A stretch of 64,000 nucleotides of DNA from Mnemiopsis leidyi (lineage: Eukaryota; Ctenophora; Tentaculata; Lobata; Bolinopsidae), in contig JH155225.1 in assembly GCA_000226015.1 (NCBI GenBank), forward strand, positions 175,653-239,652, written 5' to 3'. Below the pieces are notes generated by a model. That model was given only the letters and a program-made list of their open reading frames with translations. It was not told the DNA's origin and searched no databases. The stretch's first letter is position 1; each line of letters opens with the position of its first letter. A program made the position numbers and the translations under genes. Shown piece by piece: positions 47,701 through 60,277 of this stretch.

Positions 47701-50700
47701 CTTGCACGTGCAGCGAGACACAATAGCGCGCACCTGACATGGAGGAGAGTGTAAGTTGTGTGCTGGAAACTCACGTGAGTAGATATTAGGTGGTATATGT
47801 AATGTGATTAGGATAATTCCCATCAATAAATGAATATTGCATGTCGGTAGGGCAATGAATAACCGTAATTGTACGTACAATGATAGATGGATAAGTTATT
47901 GATTTATCTAAATTTAGAGTTCGTGGTGGAATGCTTTAGATAAAATTAGCAGTTAACAATATTTGACAGCGGCTTCAGCTTTAGAGAATCAAATTTTCTA
48001 ACATGATACAAGAATTGAAACATAGCCATGCACTTATTTCATTTATCTATTTATCCGTCAAATCGCATAAAATTAACGGATCAAGCCTTAATAAGATTAA
48101 ATGCACCGCCCCTCTTTAATCAAATAACCTTCGATAGATAACAAGATTATAACAATTAACATTTCCTGTTTTCGTGATGGTATCACACACTTGCAATTAT
48201 TTTGTCAGCAAACAACAAGAAATGTATAATCCCAGCGCCACCACAGTGTTAACAGCGCCACACACACACACACACTTAAACAAAAAAGTACTATTTAAGT
48301 TATTTTTACAGTGAAATTCCAGTACTCCTCCAACCTTGCTTCATTCTGTTTACTTACAATTATCACTATTTGTACACTCAATTACAGGAAGGAGAAGTAG
48401 ATGTGTCTACGTTAAGAATTTAAAGAGAACAATGCTTTTCTACAGGAGTTAATTGCTAATTCTGTAATGCAGTGTTCAGCGTCGTGGCGTGGTGGTAACA
48501 CTCAATTATACCTTAAAAATGTAATAGAAAAGAGATTTTCAAAGAATCTGGTGCACTAACCACGCCTCGCTTGAAAATTCAGCTAAAATCAGCTTTCTTT
48601 TATGGTTAATATGCATAGATCTTTAAATTTTATTATGCCTTTCTTTTAATGCACGTGGGAGAAAGATCGCGGGGAATGCTCGTTTTGCAAGTCGTGGAAT
48701 GAGCGAGCAGATTTCCCTGTCATCACGTTAACACAGTCATCGTGAGTTGTAAGATTTGAAATGTCAGTTTGAAATGTCAGCCGATAGTTCGCGCAACCAA
48801 TCGTAAGATGTGTGACGTTTCTCAAAGGGATAATGGCACCGTTTAATGATTGAATTACCATTTGACGATAGCGATTTACTGTGATCAAAGGCGATTACAT
48901 GACATGACCTAAAAAGCAGCAATAAAGCCAGCTGCTCTGAATATTCAGACGATGTTTTATATATATGTAGCCATCGCTTACTCAGACAATTAAATTAAAC
49001 ATGTCAGTGACAGTGAAGAAAGATACTGAAAAGTGTGACAGTTGAGTGAGCCATGATCGTTAAAAGTGAGGTTACAACTATACCCGCTTGTCGGCTTCTG
49101 ATAAAGGTAGTTTTGTGTGTCTGAAAAACATTTTCAAAAGCTGGTCTCGTCTGTCTTGTATCTGTCAATGTTTGTATAAATCAGTCAAGTGTCGTCTAAA
49201 TAGTGGAGTTAAAATTTTCAAGTAAAATCCCTGAAAGGGAAATAATAATAGTGCTGTTTAAATAAAAACCGCGAAAATTCACATCTGGTAAATTTAGGCG
49301 ACAAGTCAAGTTAAAATTGGTGAAAATTTGGATCTGGAATTAGTGTTAAGTCAGCGTGTAGCTCTTACTACTTGTCCGGACGTAACAAGTCACGTGATTA
49401 TACCTGACTCAGACACGTCACGTGACCTTCATGGACCATGCGTTACAGGACTACCACGTGTTGAAGAAGCAGGGCCAGCAAATCTGTACACAAGGTGTAC
49501 CGCCACAATCCCGCCTCCTAACTCTGACAACATGTCTCATGTCCAGCTAGCTAGCCCCGCCTCCTAACTCTGACAATATGTCTCATGTCCAGCTAGCTAG
49601 CCCTAACTCTGACAACATGTCTCATGTCCAGCTAGCTATCCNNNNNNNNNNAGAGAGAGAGAGAGCACGTATAATTTAGAGCAGAGTTAACTCGCTATCG
49701 TAATGTCGTCCTGCACCCATGTCAGTATAAAGTATCCAGGTAGTAGTGAAGTAGTGGTGTTGCAACAACTTGCAGGTTGCACCCCTGTTTAACTACGTCA
49801 CATTTCTGTGGGTGAAGCACGTGCAATATTTTGGTGATGTCTGTGAAATTTTATAAAATTTCAGGGAACCCAACCCTTTCTGGTGAATTATTCTACTTTC
49901 AAGGAGTTGAAGCAATGTTAGTGCAGGGTGACCCAGGGTCAGTAGCCAACTGTAACATAATATGTTGAAGAACTACATTCCAGATTCCTACTAACTACAG
50001 AAACTTAACATTCCGTGAACCCTCCCTTATAATTAATACTGAGAACACCTCAGAGAGAAATAAATGTAAAACCCTAGAAAGGTAACTTTGACGGCTGTTC
50101 CTTATTCATAATTCAACAAGTGCACTGTTACTGTGTGTGTTGTAGATGGTGATCTAACAGCTAACCAAGAGAAAGGAGCAACTTTGTCTTGAACGGAGAT
50201 TTGATGTTTTAGCTGTCATGACAGTTTATTAAGAATTAACAGGGGTATTGACTTTGCCTGAGCATTGAACTGTGAAACAGATTAAGTAGTGTCAGGTAGC
50301 AGAGGTTTATTCCTTCTTATTCCTTAACACACGATCATACGCACACGAGCTAGCTAGCAGCTAAGAATCCACCACTAAGGACAAGTAAGGGACTACTATC
50401 AGTCCCCAGGTTACTGTACACACAGTTATACACTCAGCAATGTAATACTGATGTACTGCTAGCCCTACAAATCCTGCTGAGTAAGTGTACAGTATATACG
50501 GTGCTGTTCTACACTAATTCTCCCTGTACTTCCTCCACACAAATGCACCCTGTCCCTGCCCACAGTAACTACCACTGGAAGTATCGCTTCTGGCACATTG
50601 CCAGCTCTCAAACTAACTCTCCCAGCCACCGCCAGTCTACAAAACTTACTTTGTGGGAATGGAACACTCCCCCGCTCACGGCAGTGCTGCATCTGAAAGT

Positions 50701-53700
50701 GGAATTTGAGGCGACATAACGCTCCTGTCGTCACGAACTTCTGTCTATCATACAATCATAGCGGCCATCAGTTTTAGAGAGGTGGAAGAGGCTCTCAGAA
50801 GTATAATTCTGTGTTTGTCCCCTTGAAGTGGAAACACCCACACGACAGCCATCACAGTGGGCTACATTTTGTTATTGTCAATCAGGGGGTTACTTATTGT
50901 TAATAAGGAGGTTACTTATTGTTAATAAGGAGGGTAACTCAGTAGTTACCTGGCGTAACTGGTAACTACTTAGTTAAGTTAGTTCCCACATAGCCAGAAT
51001 AGACATGTTCACAGATTGTAACTCCGGGAGGTATGTCCCGGTTTTTGGTTTCGTGTATAAAGAGAAGATAGTAAATCTTGTGCTCACGTGACGTTGGATC
51101 TGTGTAAGACTGATGTGTACCAGTAAGACTACCCCCTCAATAAGGGGGGACCACGTGAGGGTAGAAAAAGGAACAAGATTTATGTTGTAAGTATATATTT
51201 AACTATGTATATATAAAGTTATCGTGTCATATGTTTAAGTAGTTATCGTGTATGATGGTGGACCGGTAGAAGTCCGACCAACAAGATGAGGTCACACATA
51301 CAGGAAGGTGGTCAACGTGAAACATGGCATTACATCAGAAGTGTTGAGTGTGTTACGAGAGAGAAGGGGAGAGAGTCCTACCCTGCTTGTAAGACCACAC
51401 ACTGACATCACCATGACAACCATTCTACACAAGCTTTACACAAGCTTTACACAAGCTTTACACAAGCTTTACACGAGCTTTACACAAGCTTTACACAAGC
51501 TTTACACAAGCTTTACACGAGCTTTACACGAGCTTTACACGAGCTTTACACGAGCTTTACACGAGCTTTACAAGAGTGTAATGTTTACATTCCTCCCCAC
51601 ACAGACATCTGGTCTACTGTTCACAGCACACTGAGTACATCTAATGTAATAGGTCTACTGTAAGACAGAACTGAGGGACTATACTGGAGTCACGTTAGGT
51701 TTTCATACTTCGAGTAGGGATAAACGGTTTTGCAACTTTGACGAGAGTCAGAATTGAATCAAGGGCATCACGTCATTAGATAGATTGGTCAAAGATTGAG
51801 TTAGCGTTTTATGAACATATTGCATAAACCAGACTGACATTACAGGATCCTAAGAGTAGAGACAGGATTCTAGACCATTCGAACATCGTGTAAATAAGAG
51901 TGTATAAAATGAAACACAGCACATTGGTCTAAATAGATAGAGATTGGTAAATACTCGACAGTTAACATTACAGTTCGCTTTATAAGGACAGCCGTTATAC
52001 CTCAATTACCAGCGTCAGTCCTATTGGTACATTAGCACTAGCCGGGTCTAATATTGGGAGAAATGCTTGTAGTTTGTACAATGTAGTTTGTACAATTTAT
52101 CTGGTATCTAATGCAAAGAAACCTAAACACTGTACAATACATGAATAAAGATGCCATTACGTGATCTACAACAGAGTTCAGTAAGTTACGATAAGAGGTG
52201 TAAGTGCAGTTATTTAACCTTACTTCTTACAGACTACCTCGCAATGATACAGTTGATTTTACATCAACTACCACTTGTCTATTATAGTTGTGTCACGTGT
52301 ATCTCAAGTGTTCCAAATTTAGCACAATAAACATCACGCATTACGTATTTTGTTTTTTTGTTTACCTACGTACAACAAAAAGTTGCTTTAATAGTACTCC
52401 TTTTGTTTAGAATAACAACAATGTCCACCGGTCACGCAGTGTAGTAGATAAACAATTACTGCTTTCTTTACTAGCCCATCCAATGTGTAAAGCACTGTAG
52501 CGCAGCTTGTAACGATGTTTTACTAGCCCTGAGAAATGCAGCACACACAAAATCAACTCCCCCACAGATGCCAAATCTGTAACTTGACGTTCTGTAAAAT
52601 GAACTTCAATCAGAACCTCTATCAGAACCTCTAGATATTACACTTTATCGCTGTATGACTTAGTAGGACACAATATTAGCTAAGACAAGATGATATTACA
52701 CTTTATCGCTGTATGACTTAGTAGGACACAATATAAGAGACCAGATGAAGGGTGACCGTACTGTCCGGGTTGACGCAGCTCCAATACTCCAGCTAATATC
52801 CTACATTAGGTAACGCTAGGCGGCCAGCTACAAGTCATCCTAATCCACACCAGCTTTGTAGGTGTCGACGCTTGTCAACAGATATCACGTGGGCTTTATC
52901 CTCCGCGCTCATTGGTTGTCTCCTTAGCAACCTCGTTAACTGATTGGACGGCCAACTCACGAAATACCTCTCTCTCTATCTGACTTCCCTTGACTAACCC
53001 AACAAAATATTCTTCAACCAAGTGGTATAAATAGAATCAGTGTAATACACTCACAAAAACCCATCCAAGTTTGAGAAATATTATCAAAACCAAGAAACCT
53101 TTATGAGCACTAGATGTAATATATCTGGGGATGTTTGTGGAGGTAGTGGTGGGACACAGGGACAGGGGCCGGGATGGTGGGACACAGCCCAGACTAGCGA
53201 TGACAAGGTATAGAGTGCTGGGCAGTAATTAGGAGTGAACTGTTAGCTGTAGACACTCTAGTTCAGGAGAGTGAGGATTGTTTGCGGAGATAAGAGAAGT
53301 TTAAAGTACCCCACCCACAAACTTGGTGTGGTTTGTAGTTAAACACGTATAGAGATAAGAGCTGTGGTTAGGGAGCTTGATGATGGGTCAGAGTTGGTGA
53401 GGTATTAGTTGAAGCTGTTCAATACAAGGCGGTAAGTGTTGATTTCAACAGTCAGCAAGAAGGTTTACATAGACAGAGATGTGGTCTGAGTCAGATATGT
53501 GGTGGAGTGTCGCTTATTCTACCAGCTATGTATACTTGTAGTAGTGTGTGGTTTACTCTGTACAGAAGATAAATACAGAAGATAAATAGTTTACTTTGAT
53601 AGTTAGCTAAGTAACACGTTAGTTAAGAATCAGAAGGGTTTGTCATTAAAATATTTCTCCTCCAACTGCCAGATAAGGTTGGTGAGAATATCTCCGCCGC

Positions 53701-56700
53701 CCTGATGACGACCCATTTATACCCAATTATACCTAATTATCAGTCGTCTAATAGGGCATAAATACTAATTACACGCACCCTCGACTTTACCTGGACTTGT
53801 TATAGGATTGTTCATGGTTAGCACTTCAGACGCCATCAAGAAATAGATAAACGTGTGCTCATTTGCGCTACATTACACGAATCTGTCTCGTCAATTGATG
53901 TTGGAAAATAAAGTGAGATGTTTAACACTGGATAGAGGAGAATCAATGTGAAACGTAATACAAATTATGCATGTTTCTTGCTGAATTAATCAAGGATATA
54001 AACACACATCGTGTGAATTTTCTACATTTTCAATTTCCACCCTTGGTTAAGTCCCATTAGCGGAGTGAAAAACACGGGAGACACACTTTTAAGGCAAGTA
54101 CACACTAATATACTTCCTTGTGGAGAAAAATATTTACTTAGAACACATGTGTGTGAGAATACAATCAACATGATATATTCTGAGTGTACGATGTACATTG
54201 TATAGTTTACACGCAGATAGGTAAGATAAAAGAATAGCTGGCTGTTAGTTTGTGTAACTTTTGAATTTCGATTCCATGCTGCGGACCCTCGCCCGCTGAA
54301 ACAAGCCGATTGAATTTGATGAGGTCTTAACGGACGTATGTATTCTAGGAGGCTAATTATCGACGTTGAGTCTGCGTGCCTACAAGTAATTGCCAATGAG
54401 CGTGGAATTTTGACAAGTTTTCTGTCTGTTAGTAGAATTACTGTCAGCCACATCAGATTTTGAGCATTCCTTTCAACCGTCAGCTAAATCAGAGAGTCAG
54501 CTCAGACAGCATCCTCTCATTCCTATTGACCGTGGAATGCTAAATTTACATGTATTATTCATGCTCTAAGATACGCCTATCTGAGTTGCAGTGCCTGAAA
54601 TCTGTGCAATAACAATGACAGTTGCATTACTAATGGTAAAGACGGCAGTTCACTAAACCATATCATTGCAGTAGTAGCACGGTAAAACGGCTACACATAG
54701 CAGGATTTAGAGCAGCTAAACAGTTAAGTCTAAGGCGCACACACACGCTGTTACAGTACAGAGAATGATGGAGATTAGTAGCTAGACACACGACTGAGTT
54801 AAAATACTCTGCAAGGTCCCCTGATTCATTCTCCTCCTCACTCATTAGTCAATATTTAGATACACCAAGGTCAGGGAGCTAACTAGAGAGAGAGGGTGTC
54901 TACCTCCCTCCCTCACTTCCCCTGGACAGTAGTAACCGGTTTATCTGAGATTTCCTGAATTTCAATGATCTGGGACAATGACACTAAATGAAGGGCGGCT
55001 GAATCTCATGTTTCTACTAAGAGTCCGGTATCTTAGTCATATCTTAGTCATAAACTCATTGTTATCAGTACTGGAGCTTAATGTTATTAAATTGGCGGGA
55101 ATTACTGTTTTGAAACGATTCTTTATTAAGCTGTAATTAGAGGCATTGCCATGGTATTTTAAGTAGACATACCAATACAGTTTTTCAGACACGGCACCAA
55201 AACAATTGACATTAATAAAAACAATTATAACTCAATCAATAGGGGACTCGTAAATTAATTAACCAAGTGACCTTCATAGTTTACAGAGACCTCTGGAAGG
55301 AAACTCTCGTTATTACAGGTGCACTGATCTGTGTATGAAGTTAGGTTTATAGAAATTTAATGCTATGGCAACACATATTCAGCGGTGGCTAGTTAATTTG
55401 AATCTGTGATAAATTAAAAACCAACAATCCCGTGGTTTGCTCCAGGTTTAACTGTTTTGTAATAAAAGCTCCACAACATCTCATTAATTAAGTGAACACA
55501 AGTACATCACAATCACATCTAGTGCAGTCAGGACCTATTGGTTTACGTCGGGAGACAATCTGAACATAATAAGTTTGTTAACAGCGACAGTCTACCTATC
55601 TTTAAATAACCGAGACAAAATCCACCCGTATTAAATTTCTGCAGATCTTCTCCAACTTGAGTCTAGAGTTTCACAGAAAACACAACCGGGGACTCCAGGC
55701 TTCACGTGGAAATAGCCTACTATGTAGCCTAAAAGTGGAATTAGCGTGCATAATCCTGCCAAGATTTCTTTGTGGATGAAATTAGAAAATTTGGCGGAAG
55801 AAAAGGAAGAGAACCAGGTTAATTGTTGCCATGCATTAGTGGTCGTACCGAGGAGAAACCAGCAGGACATTGGTACTAGCTGGAAACAATATTCGGTTCC
55901 TCTCGAGGAGTGTTGCAGCTCTTTAGGGCCAATAATTCATGGTGGATAAATGTTTGTGCTGAAGTCTTATCATAGTAAGAGCTTTATTATTGAGACATGG
56001 TTTTTCTGCACACGAGTACAATATGCTTCAAGACAGTGCAGTTCATTATCGCCAACTATTACCTAATCACAAAACAAGCACCATTAAAACAGGTGATATT
56101 GGCCTTGGTATTGGGTACAATTAGAGACATAAGTTTAAATTTTGTTTGCGAAGGTGCAACAATAGAGATGTGATTTGTGACAGTATAATGCTAAGTTGGC
56201 TGAATTGCAGCTAATCGCAGTCCATCCTGTATCTTACAGAACTTAAGGCGATGCTTCACAAAGTCGAAAGCACGCACTTTGCTACATATCTCCGAAAGTT
56301 TAAATATCTTTCAACGAACGGTGGACTTTTATGAAGATGAACGGAATTTCCGACCCACTGCCACCTTAGTCTCAAGTTACCGGACCGACTATCAAGCATG
56401 TGGTCGATGAATTTCAAGAATTTTAAGTATTTTGAAATAAGTCACAATCACCGCCCTGGACGTTAAAAATGTTAAAACGGATGTTTTTGTATCGTGATAC
56501 TACGAAGTTGTGGTGATTTTGGCAAAAGCTGAAGACACGTGACTTTTAGCTCCGATTCATGAGGCTTTAAGTTCAGTATTTAAAGAGGGTATGATTTTTG
56601 TTGGCCGCAGTTAGAGATCTTCAGTAGCAAAAGAACTAAATAATGCTGATGTTTAAAGTTCCGTGCCCTTCCTACGTTGAAAGCCTTGAACACGATAAAT

Positions 56701-58919
56701 TTAAAGTCTCCCTAAGCGTGCCTGATGCTTATGCCGATCTAGAAGTAGTACATGTTAAAATCATTAATTTCTACTTGATTTTCTTGAAAATACTCTTACT
56801 CTCATAGTGCATATGAAGATCGCTCCGCTCAAATATTTCAAAATCTGCTCTCGAAATTACTGCGCCGGCGGAATCCCGGTCACGCAGACAAACGGTAAAT
56901 CCCGATTAATTGGCCGAATTTCCGGGAGGGCTGATTGAAAATTGCCTCGCCGGATTGGCGGCAGGTTCGGGGAATTAGTAAAAAGTGCTAATTGTAGGAG
57001 TGCTGTCTATCCTAGTGCCCGGTCAGATCAACCTCGACAATATGCGGTGATTACAGGGCAGGGCGAGCCAGTGTATTGTTAGCAAGAGCAGCACCCTGCT
57101 TCTCTGTCAGCACAGATAACCGTTAGCTTGTACGCAGTAACCGGAGAGCGGTGATGATGGTGTTCATGTCGGCAAATTATGTACGATCCAAGCTGTCAAC
57201 TCATGACAGTCCCTCACTGATCATACGTCTCGGAATGTGGTGTTTAGCTTGAAAACTTCCATGTTGTTGGACGCTAATCACACACACGGATAGCTCCGCT
57301 TGAATATTTGGAATTAAGATGGGTAATTTGAACAAGTTTGGGATGACTCCAGCGAGCGATGGTAACGATATGGTCACTTTGCCGTTTCGACAAACTATTT
57401 ATAATATGCGGGGTACCCAGTCATGGTGATTTTTGGATAATATTCATCTCGATGATAAATTGAGCACCTCAAAGCCGTAAATAACGCTGTAATGATCAGG
57501 CCAAATAAGGGAAGTTCAACTTAATAGTTCATCCTTAGACATGTTCCTGTCGCAGGAGACTGTTTCTTTTTACTTCATGCGAAGTAAAATATCTCATTTA
57601 TATTATATATATTATATAAGCTGCTTTACCAATATAGTAGTTAGTACGGTAGAACCGAAATCCGAGTTGTCGAATAAAAGTGTATATAAACGATTAATAA
57701 TGTGCCATAGTACACTCTCAATTCTCATATCGGCCAGACTTCATATAAACCAAGGCCAATAAATCGTGTAATAGGATTCCTTTTTACGTCATGCGTGATA
57801 TTAGATTAAGAACAGTGAGCGGAAGGATAAAGGCTCCAATGAAAAACTTGTGCGGAGAAATGAGGCGAGGCTCAGTGTTGCTGCATCGGTGTTATGAAAG
57901 TGATAAGGAGGCAAGTGCGATGTTACAAGCCAGCCACAAGCAATTCTATCTGTCAGAATACCCAATTACCATCTTTACTTAGCATAACATTTTGTGATAA
58001 GAAAAGAATATTGAATTTTCACAAACAAGTTACGATAAAGCTGACTTGAAAATCAGTATATAAACCAGCACAAGCAAGGTACAAGCAATGACTACAAAAG
58101 AAGCTGAATGAGTGGTCAGATAAGAAGATATGAGATAGGCAGAATTACCTGTTCGTCGAGCGTCAGAAGTTTTAGTCTGATCCTCTCAAGCTCTTCCTCA
58201 TCCGGCTCAGGACTTGAGACAGGTCTCTCTTCCTCTTCTTCCTCCACTTCTTCTTCGCTGGAAGCAGGTTCGGAAGAAGATGCCAGCGAGGAGTTTAGCG
58301 AAGAGTTCTTTCTGGGTATCCTTGTTTTTCGAGGCATCGCGGCGTTCTTGACTCGCATAAGTTCCGCTTGAATCTCCTGTTCGATCTCGAGATCTATTCT
58401 GACAAGCTCACTAGGCTCTATGCCGTGTTTCACCCCGATTTTTCCCACATCCAACAAACAGATTAGGACGTTTCTTAAAGCTCGGACTGATCTGTGTTCC
58501 ACTATGTCATTTGATTCAAACAAACATATTTCAGACACTCCAAAGTGTTTACACCAGTTTATGAACTTGCAAGCATTGTCTCTGCAGAAGAATGAACCAA
58601 CTTTTGGGTTTTCATACCATTTTTTGATAGCATAGCTCGGAAGTGGGTGTGAATGTTGAGTTCTCTCTTTGTATTCGACCGCTTTCTCATGGAGTATCGT
58701 GGCCAATTTACAAAATCGGGAGCCATCTTCAAAAAGTTCGATAAAGTTTTCAGGAGCGATTTCTGTACTGAGAAAGCCAGACAACCAAATAGCTAAATCT
58801 TCCAGCAGGGGAATCAGGACAGGCTCTTCGGATAAATTGAGTCCATTTTCAGACGTACTTTTCTCAAATGAACGCCTCCTTTTAGGCGTGGCGGGTGTTT
58901 CGGAGTCACAACACGTCAT
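41782..58919 (-). CDS. GAS2-like actin-microtubule linker (CH + GAR domains)
   Basis: Main form: exons 58149-58919, 47626-47733, 44930-45035 and 41782-42896, total 2100 bp, in phase throughout, giving 699 residues. Exon 1 holds a CH domain (about residues 35-170: [51 protein letters not shown]) that closely follows the GAS2 family, then an acidic stretch ([12 protein letters not shown]). Exons 2-3 form the GAR domain ([20 protein letters not shown], then [17 protein letters not shown] and KHDPCRM), with the Cys/His/Asp residues expected to bind zinc. The last exon is Ser/Arg/Lys-rich with SKIPVP and SNIPTL motifs of the SxIP type that binds EB1. The predicted role is cross-linking actin and growing microtubules in the cytoplasm. 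I place the start at 58919 because upstream frame and acceptors are poor. The exact family member (GAS2 or GAS2L) is not resolved. Confidence 0.9.
43093..43757 (-). CDS. Alternative C-terminal exon of the GAS2-like gene
   Basis: An acceptor (ctttacag) at 43758 opens a frame that fits the phase-1 end of GAR exon 44930-45035 (...[18 protein letters not shown]). It runs to a stop at 43093 (549 residues with the upstream exons). It is rich in Lys/Ser/Thr/Pro and contains SSNIPRP, an SxIP motif. A weak donor (GTATCA) exists after 43133, but it leaves two bases, which does not match the phase-1 entry of either downstream exon set. I therefore read it as a terminal exon used instead of 41782-42896. 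Alternatively, a small unseen exon could restore the phase. Confidence 0.65.
43758..44929. other. Intron of the GAS2-like gene, no exon seen
   Basis: AT-rich, with overlapping short open frames on both strands that lack domains or splice support. Confidence 0.4.
45036..47114. other. Intron between the two GAR-domain exons
   Basis: About 2.6 kb in total; the right part is the minisatellite at 47115-47600. The rest is AT-rich and has no recognised gene or element. A short near-palindrome (ccatttaccgtaaatgg) lies near 46008-46024. Confidence 0.45.
47115..47600. repeat. Minisatellite, about 22 bp unit x 20 or more, beside a GAR exon donor site
   Basis: Degenerate units of gaatacaggtgtgatagagtga repeat over nearly 500 bp and end about 20 bp from the 5' splice site of exon 47626-47733. 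Translating the complement gives long Tyr/His/Ser/Leu-rich frames (YSSLYHTC repeats) up to 313 residues. These follow the repeat period and are not proteins. Confidence 0.95.
49500..49641. repeat. Minisatellite, about 45 bp unit x 3, ending in a gap
   Basis: Units of cctaactctgacaacatgtc plus tcatgtccagctagctagcc repeat three times and end in the N run. AG repeats follow the gap. Confidence 0.9.
49642..49651. other. Assembly gap (10 N)
   Basis: Ten undetermined bases between a minisatellite and an AG microsatellite, so the array length is not reliable. Confidence 0.99.
51430..51572. repeat. Minisatellite, 11 bp unit x 13 (RagctttacaC)
   Basis: Thirteen units of aagctttacac or gagctttacac. 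The A and G variants occur in blocks (4 A, 1 G, 3 A, then all G), a pattern expected from unequal exchange. The overlapping 108-residue frame is an artefact. Confidence 0.95.
52626..52735. repeat. Direct duplication, about 42 bp x 2
   Basis: The phrase atattacactttatcgctgt with atgacttagtaggacacaat occurs twice, 60 bp apart. Confidence 0.9.
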
Positions 58920-60277
58920 AATACCACCATAGTCTGAGTCTATAATAAGCTCGCTAACAAATCAATAGATAGCTAACGAAGACACAAATGTTGGCGAAGT
59001 AATCGAATAAGGTCAACAAAACGCTGCTGTACAATCCAGATGTGTCAAACTGCCAGCAACTTCCGCGTCACAAAGATTATGGAATATTTCAACAGGTTTA
59101 ACAACACGTTACGACGCAAACGAGTGGCACGCAATTAACGTTAGTATTTCTGAGCAAATAGTTCGCGTTTGTGAATCGCCTACTAGCAGACAAGGGTTAC
59201 TCCGCAAGCGTTTTCTAAAGAGAGCGCACAGACTTATAATTTTCGAATGAGCGCGCGGCTCAAAATTGAGTTGAGCCGCGCAATTAGCAGATGGATGAAT
59301 CATATACTACTCTTCGCAGGTTTCATGTTGCATCTGAAACCGGAAACAATGTTGGTATTATAACCGTGCTCAGTGCTCACTTCAAATTTAATAAGGATTG
59401 TGCATCAATTAGATGTAGAGGTAATTGGACCAAATTGGTTGAGCAATGAGCATTGATGAAACTGCAAGGGCGCAGGGGTAACCGTGAACTTGAAGTTGAA
59501 GCAAGGGATGGTTAGAAATAGAATTAGAAAGCGGGAAAGATAAGAAAAAAACTGTACTAGTCAACTTCTGAAATTTCAAGTGACATCGGTCTATCAGTGC
59601 CATTGCCACAGTGCCACAGTTTGTCAGTTTTGCAGTGTTTGACTTTGTGTAGTACGATTACAATATTACAAATCAGTTTTTCATGGTTATTACAGCTATA
59701 CCGACTACTTCTAGGCTTCCTTAGGTCTACAATCCCCTCCGATCACAGGCAAAAAGGACTGAGGAACCCAGGTACCGTGGTAAGTGTTGTGTGACACTTG
59801 CACCCGACTTGACTCTCTCACTCTTTCATGGACGGAGACGGATATCATCTCAGCTCATCAAAGAAGCAGGCAGGGACTATGGGACTATGGGACTTTATAA
59901 GTAAATATAAGGCGCGTAGTCTCGTTATTTGTAGTCATAGTCATACGGCGCCGTATCAATGTATCATAAATCATGTCATAAACTTGAAGTAGAACTATAC
60001 AGTATACAAGTTAACACCTTGACCTATCTTAGAAGAGTCATTCACTTTAAACATTTCGGACGACCACCCTAATCTAACTTTAAAGTTAAATAGCTTGAAC
60101 TTAAAGTTGAACTTAGGCCCTACTTAGAGTACTTAGACCTCTATAGAACTCACTAACACTCTACCTAGTACATACCTAATATAAGTATATTAGTATTAAT
60201 AGCCTATTTTGATGGTAAACCGAAAGTTCTAGAGACACGATAAAATACTCTAAACACAAACCAATAGTAATACTCAC
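58920..60277. other. 5' flank of the GAS2-like CH exon
   Basis: No coding exon is recognised. It should contain the promoter or 5' untranslated exon of the GAS2-like gene, unless transcription enters from 60278-63956. It contains a GC hairpin at 59253-59281, a gggactat tandem near 59875-59895, and a 14 bp perfect palindrome (atacggcgccgtat) near 59943. Confidence 0.4.
59253..59281. repeat. Short perfect hairpin (11 bp stem)
   Basis: GCGCGGCTCAA at 59253-59263 pairs exactly with TTGAGCCGCGC at 59271-59281 around a 7-base loop. No U tract follows, so a terminator role is not suggested. Confidence 0.85.

Larger units (their letters stand above)
47734..58148. other. Large intron (about 10.4 kb) between CH and GAR exons
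   Basis: No coding exon is recognised on either strand. It contains minisatellites (listed), a CA repeat near 48260, an AG repeat next to a gap, and a GC-richer patch at 56860-57000 (cgccggcggaatcccgg..., gattggcggcaggttcgggg) that contrasts with the surroundings and might be an internal promoter or unlisted regulatory block. Confidence 0.45.

Noticed and set aside
46799-47880. Minus-strand frames of 250 and 313 residues rich in YSSLYHTC-like repeats
   Set aside because: They follow the 22 bp minisatellite. Only the short GAR exon (47626-47733) inside them is real coding sequence.
51308-51634. 108-residue frame with [11 protein letters not shown] repeats
   Set aside because: It is a product of the 11 bp minisatellite, readable in several frames, with no other support.
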